The notes under the pieces were generated by a model. The model was given only the letters and a program-made list of their open reading frames with translations, was not told the origin of the DNA and searched no databases. Shown piece by piece: positions 43,501 through 54,300 of a stretch of 64,000 nt of DNA. The DNA comes from Acanthornis magna (Eukaryota > Chordata > Aves > Passeriformes > Acanthizidae): contig JAWUZG010000139.1 in the NCBI GenBank assembly GCA_036785705.1, positions 310,001 through 374,000 on the forward strand. Direction: 5' to 3'. The number at the start of each line of letters is the position of its first letter. Within the stretch, counting starts at the first letter, position 1. Made by a program: the position numbers and the translations under genes.

Positions 43501-45818
43501 TGAACACTAACACAACCAGAAGTTATTTTTTATTTTATAGCCACCACATTTTATTGCCACACCCTCCTAGACATCCTGTAAAATTAGACACTGTGTAACA
43601 GAGGCCATGACATGATATTTCCTGGTCTCTCAATGCCTGCATGTATGCATATGCTGGGTGAAGTAGAGAGGGAGATAACGGAATTCTTCAGATGCATTAT
43701 AAATTACACTTGAGTAACAAGGCAAGGATGAAAGTAAATTCTGCCAAAACTTAAACAGATGTGTATAGATACCATTTAAAATATTCTAGTGGTATTATCT
43801 TCCATATTTTAATACTCCCCCAGTTAACTGAGCAGATGACTCCTTTATCTCACAGTTGACAACTGAAGGTGCTTCATGAATGACAATTTTGAGAAAAAGA
43901 TGAATTATAGCTGAAACAGTATCTGAAACAGTATGCCCCAATCCAAAAAATATTAGCTGACTTTTCACTGCTGGCAATTATAGTTTTAAGAGAGTTCTAA
44001 AATCAGTTCCTATAATTTCTTATTATAAGGGGGAAAACAAAATCAATCAAGAAGTGTTTATCCTGCTTTGCTTGTGGGGGTGGGGGGGAATATTACACAG
44101 TGGTGTTGACTGGCTTGTAGTCAATTCGATATAACTTTACTATGGCAACAGTTGCATCACTTCATATCATGCAGTCTCAGATGCAAAAATTAAACCAGCA
44201 CCTCCTCCCTTTATTCTTTCACTTTGATCTTCCTTGAGGTGGACTTAAAAGGCTCTGCTTCCCAGATTTCCATGCCAGTGAGCCTCTGCTTATAAGATTT
44301 CTAACTGATTGAGCAGATTTTTCCTGTTTACAAATTATCCAGTAAAAGCATTTTGCTCTGAAAGCTCCTTTGTGCTACATGGTACATCCAGCTCTTAGGG
44401 GGCTAATGCATGAAATGGATCACTGGGTTGAAAATAGCAATCACCGTTAAAAAAATGGGGTACCAGGAGAATTAGGCACAACATAATACTGTAACCACTG
44501 AGAATTCTCAACAGTAAAATAAAGCCTTATACTCCCAGCATTTTCATTAGTTTTCCAGTAGTGCTGGACGCAGTGTGAATTACAATGAGCAAGAAAGCAG
44601 TGGTTGCTCTCTTTAAAGAACATGCACTGTATAGGGGGAAGTCATTTCTTCAGATCATACTGGGCTGGTTATTGGTTTGTATATGCTGGTATGCATTTTA
44701 GCACTTAGAAATTATATTTCTTTCCTTTACTAGATTCTGCCTGAAAAACAATATGTGTTTAGAAGCTCTCAGAATGAATCTCATTGTAAGGTAAATATTT
44801 GTTTAGAAGTATGAATAGTGATATAAATCTGTAGAAAGAACATTCTGCACCAAATCTTTCATTGAGAGAATGTTTTTTTAAGTCTGGACAGGATGTGCTG
44901 TGTTTTCATTAAAACAACTGCAGAAGATAACATTATGATGACTAAAAGCCAAAATGACAAAAATTGAGGTTGATATAAGCTTCTACTAAGAATGTTGGTC
45001 TGCTAGTAGTTAGCTATTCATCAGAAGAAAAAAAGAAAAAGAAAAAAATTAACAAACAAACAACCAAAAAAAGCTGCAGGAATAAACTCATTTGGGCAAA
45101 TAGAGCATGTATTTGATGTGGTTTAGTCCTGTCCCACTCCAAAGCAGTACCGTATTAAAATACCAACAATTATATTGGAAAAGATGCCAACAAGCTTATG
45201 TGTACAGAACTACTAATTTCTCTGAAACCACTACTTATAAAGCTCTCTAAGAATTAAGCATATGATCTGTATTGAAAGGAAGGTATGAGTTGATTCAGGC
45301 CTTAGCTCAAACCTTCCAAATACTTATTTGGGGAATCTATAAGTATGGGTTAAAAAAAACCCAAAGATGTGCTCTCTGACCATCTGTTGAGCATAGATCT
45401 CTGTTTTCAGCTGCATGATAATATTTGGAAGACCAAGCTCAGACCAACCTGCACACCCATGGAAAACCAGAGCTTCTCATTCTAGAGAGCCCAACCAGCC
45501 TCGACAACATTGTACAGAGCCTGCAATATGCTCTGTATCACAACATGCTCCTCCACTGGGAGGACTCTGGTATGAATTCAGGGACATGTGCCACATGCAG
45601 AAGTTCGTAGCAAGGAAACTTTCTCAGAGCCTAACTTCATGCAAGTCCCTGCACCTCAGAAAGTCTGAAAAAGTGTTGAAAACCAGCTGCTTACCTCCTA
45701 AGCAATTACCCACCCTACATGGTATGGACAGTTCGCATCTTTTGCACACAGTGAATTCCAATGCAATTCACAAAAACATTGAAGACGGCTGGAGAGAGCT
45801 TCTGCCCCTGTTCAGACA
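40568..45818. other. Intergenic DNA downstream of FBXO15, no gene recognised
   Basis: Apart from the 14-base tandem repeat and a G-run near 44080, I see no structured element. I looked here for the missing FBXO15 C-terminal exon and did not find it. Confidence 0.5.
41700..41741. repeat. 14-base tandem repeat, three copies
   Basis: AACCACAGCTAATG, AACCACAGCTAATA and AACCACACCTAACC follow each other; the third is diverged. Confidence 0.75.
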
Positions 45819-46118
45819 GGCTGCCTAGAGCAGGCTGCCCAGGACCGTGCCCCATCAGGTCTTGAGTATCTCCACAGATGGAGACTTTATACAACCTTTT
45901 CCAGTAGCTGATCACCCTAAGAGAGAAAAAGCTTTTTCTTTTGTTCGGATGGAACTTCATGGGGTTTTTATTTCTGCCCATTGCCTCCTGTACCATCAGT
46001 GGGCACTGCTGAGAAGAGTATAGCTCCACCATTTTCATTCTCTCTAATTAGGTATTTATACACAGTGATAAAATTGCCCCTGAGCCTTCCTGTCTCCAGG
46101 CTCAACACATAGCTCGGT
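45819..46118 (-). mobile_element. CR1 fragment of an older subfamily
   Basis: The plus strand has CTAGAGCAGGCTGCCCAGGA, GTCTTGAGTATCTCCACAGA, GATGGAACTTCATGGG, CCCATTGCCTCCTGTACCAT and CAGTGGGCACTGCTGAGAAG, then CCTGTCTCCAGGCTCAACAC. These are typical of diverged avian CR1 copies, in reverse. Several small differences and no octamer end suggest an old copy. Confidence 0.88.
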
Positions 46119-47176
46119 CAGCGGAACGTTTTTTGGATTGTTTTTTCAAATTTCAACATTACATCCTATGTTCTCTCATTATCCACCTTCTTTTGATGTG
46201 GCATTGCCTTGCCCTCAGGAGAAGCAAGGTGGTTTTTTGTTTGCTTTTTAAGGAATGGATTTTTAAAAATTGGGGGGGTTTGCACTACTTAAAGGGAAAG
46301 ACTTGTCTTTAAACAACTATGATAATGACAGAAGACTCTAAATCATGCAATTAACAAGTATTAAAGCTTTTTCCTTAACAAATAATCTGATATTGCTCTC
46401 TTGAGGATCGCTTCTTCTTTTTATCCCCCAAATGCAAACAGCAAGCTGTTTACAAAGTCATTGAGACTAAATATTTTCTGAAGAAAAATAAATAAATTTC
46501 ACCAAATAATAATCAGCTTTGGTGCTGCTTTCTGGGTTAGAGCACATACCTCTAGATACCAAAATTTTGTTGGACTTCAGTGGCAATGAAAGGCCTGGAA
46601 AGCGATGTGTAGAGCATTTGCTCTATTTTTGGGGGGATAACCAATATCATGCAGCCCCTCTGCACAAGGGACAAGCAAGGATAGGTGAGGCAGGGAATGG
46701 ACACCATATGCTCTATCATATCTGATACAAGTTACTCCCCTTACAGGATAGCAAAGGACAAGACCACCAGTTAAATCAATGGTGGCTTCAAATCACATCG
46801 GAGACTGAAATGTTATAATTTATGGCTTAAACATCTTCATGAAGGACTTTTGGCTATTGTAGCAAAACTGTACAAAAAAACTGTACAGAACTGTACAGAA
46901 AAGCTGCAGAGCAAACCACCAAAACCCTGAATGGAGCTCTGAACTGTGCGCTGATGGAGATAAGATAAAGTAAAAACTCCGGGCTGGAGGAAAAGAACAC
47001 ATTCACAGAGGGGTCAAGCTTAGCACCTTTGGGGTAGAGACCATAGCCCCAGGGCTATCAGCTGCCAGGCCAGCACAGACCCTGACACCAAAGGGTGGGG
47101 GGAAGAGAGGTTTTGGGTGTGTAGTGAAAAAGCCTCTGGTCCGAGGCTGTGCAGACAGAGGAGCCCAACTGCCCTA
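46119..47176. other. Intergenic or 3' flanking DNA of FBXO15
   Basis: No exon recognised. A short tandem of CTGTACAGAA-like units lies at about 46868-46905. Confidence 0.5.
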
Positions 47177-47341
47177 CTCTTCCTTCTTTCTTTCTCTCTT
47201 TTTCTTTCTTTCTTTCTCTTTCTCTCTCTCTTTCTTCTCTTTCTTCTCTTTCTTCTCTTTCTTTCTATCTTTCTATCTTTCCCTCTTTCTTTCTCTCTTT
47301 CTTTCCTTCCTTCTTCCTTTCCTTCTTTCTCTTTGCCTTTT
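47177..47341. repeat. CTTT-rich pyrimidine tract
   Basis: About 165 bases of almost pure C and T on the plus strand, in TTTC, CTTT and TCTTTC units. Lys/Arg/Glu-rich (minus) and Phe/Leu/Ser-rich (plus) open frames here are artefacts of composition. It lies just downstream of the candidate FBXO15 poly(A) signal. Confidence 0.95.
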
Positions 47342-47607
47342 TTACTGTTACATAAAATATATCGATTTTTTGGCAGCAACATCTAACCTCGTTTGGTTTT
47401 AACCTTTTTTTTTTTTTTGCTATATTTCAAACCTTTCTGGGTTCAATCCATTTTATTCACAGAGATCTAGCTATCTTTGCTCTTCTGTGTTTAAACCCAT
47501 TCGTAATACATCATGACATAAAAATCATCACATCATCAATAACGACTCACCCTATCATGAAATAAAGCTCTGATGCAGTTCAGTCACTGGGTTTACTACA
47601 TCAGATC

Positions 47608-47613
47608 TTTATT
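47608..47613 (-). promoter_or_regulatory. Candidate poly(A) signal AATAAA for FBXO15
   Basis: The minus strand reads ATGAAATAAAGATC here, downstream of the last placed FBXO15 exon and before a long CTTT tract. AATAAA is common by chance in AT-rich DNA, so only its position supports it. Confidence 0.3.
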
Positions 47614-47895
47614 TCATGAGGAAGATTTGTGTGAATGAAGTCATTTTTCCGACGCAGATTGTCTGGACTGAACAAGGAGGACATGTCCCATCTGTGAGGT
47701 TTGTCCCACCTCCCAGAGCACTGGAAAGCCCAAGGCCGTTCCCTGCTAAGTTGACAGTAGGTTTCTGGCTTCTGAGGCCTTTTCTCACATGCATTCACTG
47801 ACATCTCTGGTGCTAAAAGCAGTCCACACTCCAGCCTTTTCCAGCACTGGCACTCCCCAACCAACCTATCCCAACAGTGATACTGCTGAGGAAGC

Positions 47896-47931
47896 TCACG
47901 CAAACATTATAACTGTGAGACCTTCAGCTTC
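47896..47931 (-). CDS. FBXO15: Candidate terminal coding piece of FBXO15
   Basis: An acceptor (TGCCTTTGGCAG) in the correct phase 0 is followed by GAAGCTGAAGG, reading EAEGLTVIMFA and then TGA. The human C-terminus contains DAEGRVHVELVW, a loose match that could be chance. A poly(A) signal lies about 285 bases further on. If correct, the protein would lack roughly 30 residues before this point and most of the last 30. An alternative is that the true last exon is elsewhere or absent from this window. Confidence 0.22.
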   Translation of the reverse strand, partial: EAEGLTVIMFA

Positions 47932-48230
47932 CTGCCAAAGGCAGTGATGGGTTTAAAACACTCCTGACAGGGAGTCAGGGGAGTGTTTCCCTGACAGCAA
48001 CAGGGAAAGGTTGAAAACCTTTGTTTTCCTAACAGATCTGGATAAAATCAGCCAAACTACAATAAAATAAGGACAGAGGAAGTACCCACAGCTGACATGC
48101 TAATAAAAATTCTCTTTGAGAATAAAGACTTCCAGCGTACACAAGAAAGCAATCCTGAAGTACAAGCAATCCACTGTACTTTAACTTCAGTTGCTCTCCA
48201 CACCTCAGAAAAACAATTTTAAGACCTTAC

Positions 48231-48394
48231 CCTAGAACTCTCTGCATGGAAGTAAGACAGTGTCTTGGTACCACACAACTCCAGCAAACAGGCTAAGAAA
48301 GCATCACTTTTTCCTTGAAACACCTGAAGACCGCAGGGCAGAAACACAACAGTGTCACAGCTGTCATGTTTCCAATGCACGTTTACAAGTTTCA
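48231..48394 (-). CDS. FBXO15: FBXO15 exon 10, diverged C-terminal segment
   Basis: The proposed acceptor is TTGCTCCAGGACAG and the donor TCTAGG|GTAAGG. The leftover G of exon 9 plus TG gives Val, and the reading continues KLVNVHWKHDSCDTVV, FLPCGLQVFQGKSDAFLAC, then LLELCGTKTLSYFHAESSR. Human has VKLIVIHLKNNREHLPL and WKTDIFDGCIKSC at about the same spacing (K-x-D-x-F-x-x-C aligned). Identity is clearly lower than in exons 5 to 9. Without splicing, the frame ends four codons later (RVRS then stop). Confidence 0.72.
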
Positions 48395-51300
48395 CTGTCC
48401 TGGAGCAAGGCATGTCAGGCGAGTAGAGCCACTCTGGATTTTTCAGGACAAGGATCCTAACATGCTTCATTCTGATAGAGAATCACAGCAGGCCTTTGTA
48501 ACTGTGTTGGGTTTGTGTGACCAGGTTTTGATACCAGAGGGGCTACAAGGACAGCTTCTGTGAGAAGCTGCCAGAAGCTTCCCCTATGTTGAACACTGCA
48601 AATGCCAGCTCCAAAAATCCACCATTGGCCAAGGACAAGCCCATCAGCAATGGTGGTAGTGCCTCTGGGATACCAGATTTAAGAAGGGGGGTAAAAAAAC
48701 CTGCACAATTGCAGCCAGACAAAGGCGTAAGAACGAGAGAAACAGCCCTGCAGACACTCGGGTCAGTGAAAAAAGAGGCACCGGAGTAGAGATTCCCCTG
48801 CATCTCATGGTGAGGCTGGCTGTCCCCCTGCAGCCCATGGAGGTCTATGCTGGAGGTCTATCCATCTTAAAGTTCTTAAAGTTCACAGTAACTTCTACAA
48901 ATATATTTATATATTTAATCTGTCAGTGCACCCAAAGTATACTCGAGGAGAATTCTACCGAAACAAGCCTCCAAAACGTATGAGGACAAATTGTCTCTCC
49001 TTTATAAAATACAAGTGGAAGAAACATCAACCTGCACCAAAACCTGTGCCACTGCATTATTAATGCTGCAGTGAAGCAAAAGAAAAGACCCTGACAATCT
49101 GCAAAATTTGTGTCCCAGGCCTGACACTGTCAATGTGACAGAGCAGGCTGAGCACACCGCACAAATTGCCATGCAGATATAAAGAAGCCACACAACAAAC
49201 AGAGAGATCACTTACTCTTAAAATTCCATTTCAGTTTCTCCCCTTAAAACAGAGACACTGGATATAAGAAGACATGGCAGCAGGGATCATTTCTAAAGCA
49301 GACATTATTGTTCCATCAACTTTACCTTTTCTGCAGAAGTGGCCATTGAATGTTCCACACAGGTACCTGCAGCTTCTGCCATGCAGATCCAGGTGCAGGC
49401 TGTAGTGATGGAGTCCACAGTCTGGGTCAGTATCATCCAGTAAAGGTCCATTAGGTGGAGGGGTGGATTGGCTTGAAAAAAAATAGAATTTAGCAACGGG
49501 GATGGCTTAATAGAAAGAAATTAAATACATGGCTGTACACGATCATCTTGAGAGAGTTTTGAAATCAAACATCTCTAGTTCCTCATGCTTCTTTTCAGCT
49601 AATACAGTGTCTAATACTGCTGATCAGCTGCTTGGCCTAGCCAAAGGCAGAAAATATGGCAGTCAGCTTTAAAAGGCACATCTGTTAAACTTCAAAACAT
49701 GGACTTGTCTACGAAAAAGAAAAAAGCATCAGCTTAACTACAAATCTAAAAGCCCACTAGCTAGAAACTTCTCTGAAACAGCAATTATTGGAATAATTTT
49801 GTTTGTGCCTAAGTAAATGAGTAACTACCACACACAAATGACCTGAAGAGACCAAATGCCAGAGGCAACTGCACAGCTTCTACAAAGGATCCAAGTGGGC
49901 ACTAAGGGAGATTGTGTAAAATCTCACCTTCTGTGGCAGAAGAGCCACACTAAGTTACCATGGGCACTTAAGACTACTGGTTAGATACAACAATATCTGA
50001 CCAGAAAGCTGAGGGGAAAATAAATTCCCCAAATAATGTTCTAAAGCTAAAAAACTCCATCTTTTGAAACAGCTTACAGTGTATAAACAAGTATTGTATT
50101 ATATTATATACTGCAATATACACATATACAAACACGTCATAGGAAATCCAGCTAGGTTCTCAATAGGACTGAAAGATAAAGTCTAACTTTCTCAATACTG
50201 CAAGTATTACTACAGTTGTATAACTAAATTATCTCCTTAATAGCATAACAATGGCAATAGCGTAGTATGAAAATGCTTCTACACTTTTGTAAATCGTTAC
50301 TGTAACTTGTTTCTATTAAACAAGAATAGTTAATTACTGCCTAAATATAAACCTCTAACAGCAGTCAATTTTAACTGTGAAACTCAAAGCTTTATTCAAA
50401 AGGTTATCTTTATTACCCACAAAGGAAAACCAAGCTTACACAACAGCAGAACCCAAAATGCTTCTCTCAAGAAGTTGATTATAACGAAGACTGGCCATAA
50501 CAAAAGCAATTTCATTTGTATCCTGAAAAATTAATTAAAGTAGATGTATTTTTATGTGGAAATTCTTTTTTTCAGAGGGTCTTTCCAAGCATTAAAATTC
50601 ATAGATAAATGCTGCTGCTTATTACTCTGCCAGTTACTGTAATAATGTTAGTAATGCCTTGCTCTAACATTTGGACTCCTAAAACCTTTAGTGTCTTTTC
50701 ACAAGAGTACAGAATATATAAAAAAAGATTAGAGCATTTCTATCTTATGGAGAAAGAGAGGGAAACTAGCTATGCCAGGGCAAAAGTTATGAGAGCAATC
50801 CAAGAATTGTACTTCCCTAACTTCTACTTTCCACTTTAAAATAGGTACCTAAACAGAATCAAACAGCACTTACTCCCAACTACTGAAGCATCAAGTTTAT
50901 TTTCATAGGTAAGGAACTATTTGCAAAGAGGGCTAACATCAGTGAGGGGTACAGAATTACTCAAGAGAAATGGTGAATTGCAAAGTAAAACCTTGGATGT
51001 CTTCACCAGATTATGTGCTCCTGGGAAAACATTAGGAACATAACCTTCTATAGATGCCTAAAGAAAACATAAATGTGAAAACTAAATAGAGACAGAGGTA
51101 TGTATTTACTTCAAGAACACAGAATGCTAGGAAGTCAGCTTTTTTTCTTTAAATGTATTTTTTAAGTCATACATTTACAAACACCTAAGTCAATAGGAAA
51201 ATTATTCACTGCCAGAAGTCTATTACTCTCCTGAAATGTGGGCGACTACTGTTTTCATCTCTCTGCGTTACCAGAAAATGACATCCCCTAATCAAACTTT

Positions 51301-54300
51301 TGGCTTCTTAACTACTTCTATATTTTCATAGTACAACATTACAGCTATAGAAGATATAACAAGGGAGATTTATCAAACACATAGTTTCTCAGTCTTTCTT
51401 TATCCAAATACCAGGAGGCCCATGTAACCTGTTTGTGGTTTCTATTATGCAGCTATGTGCAAAAAACCAAGATATGTGGCATTTACAATTATTTCACCCT
51501 CTGACAGTTAACTACCTAGTTACTAACTACCTCTGCCTACACAGAGAGTAAGAACTGCTGCTCAGAAAAGCAAGCAGGGGAAATACACTAGAGTGAAGCA
51601 CACAATTCTTAATGTCTATGTGGAACTTTGTTATGATAGAACCATTTCCAGGTGCTGAAAGAAATCTCTTTCCAAGCGTGGGAGGGGCCAATGCATGAGC
51701 AAGACCATTGAGCCAACAACACAGGGACACCAGCCTACTAAACTTGTGAAGATACAAGAGAAATGGCTGTTGGTTTATCAGAGCTTTTCACAGACTGAGA
51801 CAACCTGGAACAGACTCATGCAGGTCAGTTTTCTAGGAAATGGACTTTCAGTCTTACCTTAAAGAGTGAAAGAAATAGTCCGTCTGTGCTTTTAAACATT
51901 GCCTCCAGATTGTGCACAGCATGTTTGCAGCTGCAAATTAGGCACAGCTTGGAGGAACTATTCATAGACTCCCTAGGAAAGTTCCTGGCCAGTGCCAGAC
52001 AGGCTAAACCTTCATCAATAACATGGCTGAGGGGAGGAAGAAAGGGCTGCCACCTCTGAATTCAGACCAAGAGCAGAACACCTGAGACAGGCTTCCACAG
52101 CGCCCAGCCCTGTGCAGCTGCAGGCAGACACTGAGGTCCCCGTGCATTCCGTACAAAATGCCAATTCCTTTTGCATAGGAGTCTGCTTCAGATGTTCCGT
52201 TCTGCCCTCTGAAGACATTCATCTCTACACCCACCCTACAGAGACTAAATGCTTAAGTTAGGCTCTTAATACCAAGAATGTAATACCCCCAAAAGGGCAC
52301 AATTTAAAGCATTCCTACTGCTGGAGCAGGATATAGCTACCTGGTGATGGAGATGAAAGCTAAGTTGCTAGGTGGGAACTCATCACAGGGCATGGCACGA
52401 ATCAGAGGAAGAAGCACATCTGTCCTCCAACCATTCTGTTTAAAATTACTCTAGGATATCAAACTTGGGCATGTGAAGACTGCAAAACAAATAAAACTGA
52501 ATGCAGTATTTAATCTAGTATCTTACATAACTGATCTTTGAATTAGAAGTGAACCTTTTGAAAACTATATATACTCCTACATTTTAGAATACAATAAATC
52601 GTCTTCTAGCTGTCCCTACATGCATTTGGTTGTTACTAGTTTAGAAAAGAGCTTTCAAAATCCAAAGGAAAAAAAACAAATTAAAAAAAACCCTCCCCAA
52701 ATCCAAACTACAAGGCAAAAAAAAAAAATCTATTCCTTCAAGTCATAATAAAATATTGAAACATAATGTTATCTTACCTTCCAATTTCCTACTAACAATC
52801 CTGGATTCAGACTGAAGAGCTGGACAAGCTCATCGGCACCAACTGCTACACTGCTTTCAGTCACGTTAGCAAGACTGTATTCAGCAATCAAGGCAAATCG
52901 ACGAGGTCTTTGGAAAGAACACGCAGAATGCAGGAAAAAGGCTATGTCTCCTTATTCATGTAAAAGTTCAGCCTAATTTCATTTTTAACTGACTGGCTTA
53001 AGTCTGAGCAACAGCACAGGATGAGAATGGTTTTGAAAGCGTTTGGCATGCAGAGCCATAAACTATACATTCAAACAACTACAGTGCACTAGCAGGATCT
53101 CAACCCCTAACAAGAAAAGAAGCAAAACCACTATATGATCTTCTAAAACACTCTTAAAAAAAAAGAACTTATGTGCTTGCCCAATTTTTCAAAATACCAC
53201 AGAATTACTTTCCAATTCATTTTTGATACTTTATTGGTACTAGATAGAATCACTGAACATTTATCAGTGTCAAGCAAGCTACTAAGGTAAATTTTTCTTC
53301 CACAGAAGCAAAATTCAAAGGAAAGGACCAAATCGCACATATAATAAATTGTTTTTCTTAGAGGAAGCCTTCCTTTTTCAGAATTTTTTTTCTGCCTACA
53401 ATTTTGCCTACAATTAAAGCCATTTAGCTCCAAAACACTCCTAAATAAAAGTTCATGGACAATCTTATGAACCAATGATGCATTAAAAAGAAAGAGCAGA
53501 AAGCAGAGTTTGCATTACCTATTCAGAATGAAGAAAGAAGTCTTTCTCAAACCCTTTTCCAACTTAGGCTCTTATCATATCCAAAACAGTTCCTAGATTT
53601 CCCAGCAGTATCACTGTAGTATCACCAGGGATGGAGCATCCACGACCTCCCCACACAACCTGCTCTAGTGTCTCACCACCCTCACAGTAAAAAGCTTCTT
53701 CCTAATCAACCTCAACCCTTTCCATCTTTAAGTCAATCAGGCTCATATTAATACAGGAACATTCCTAAACTCCCTGCACTACTGCCTTACGGTCTTAACA
53801 CGGATATATTGAAATTGGTGAAACCACTCCTTTCATCTATATTCACAATCTCTAAAAACTTACAGTTCTGTGAAATAAATACACCAACTGCCTGCAAGCT
53901 TTTATTTTTTTAATAATTTACTACATATGAATCATCATCTTGGTAAAACAACTACATTTCCCACATAATTTGACTGCAAGACTTTTTCAGCTGACTTTAT
54001 ACAAAAGCCTTCTTTTGATTTATTTATTTTTCAAGCAAATAGTTTGCTTCTGCTTGAGGAACCAGGTGTTTTGTAGGTGAACAATTCCCTCTTTTCAGAG
54101 CTCTGTGACTAGGGGCTTTGTGTAAGAAGCATGTAGCTGATACTGCACATAATGTACACATAGACTCCAGATGTGTGCAGAACGCCTTAACAGCAACCAA
54201 ACACCTCAAATAGACACTTTCCATTTCAGTATCTTCTCAGAATATAATGAAAAAAACCTATTGTACACACTTAAGCTAAGAAACAATAGATGTGCTGTGG

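Noticed and set aside
47020..47402. Lys/Arg/Glu-rich and Phe/Leu/Ser-rich frames of 68-120 codons
   Set aside because: They are translations of the CTTT microsatellite.
47601..47903. 100-codon minus frame near the FBXO15 3' end
   Set aside because: It does not match the FBXO15 C-terminus and lacks a phase-compatible acceptor for its frame. It may be 3' UTR.
48586..48789. 67-codon plus frame MLNTANASSKNPPLAK
   Set aside because: It lies within the LTR-like interspersed repeat.
52345..52456. 37-codon minus frame (RTDVLLPLIRAMPCDEFPP) first taken as exon 8
   Set aside because: The true exon 8 at 50440-50522 matches FBXO15 and fits both phases.
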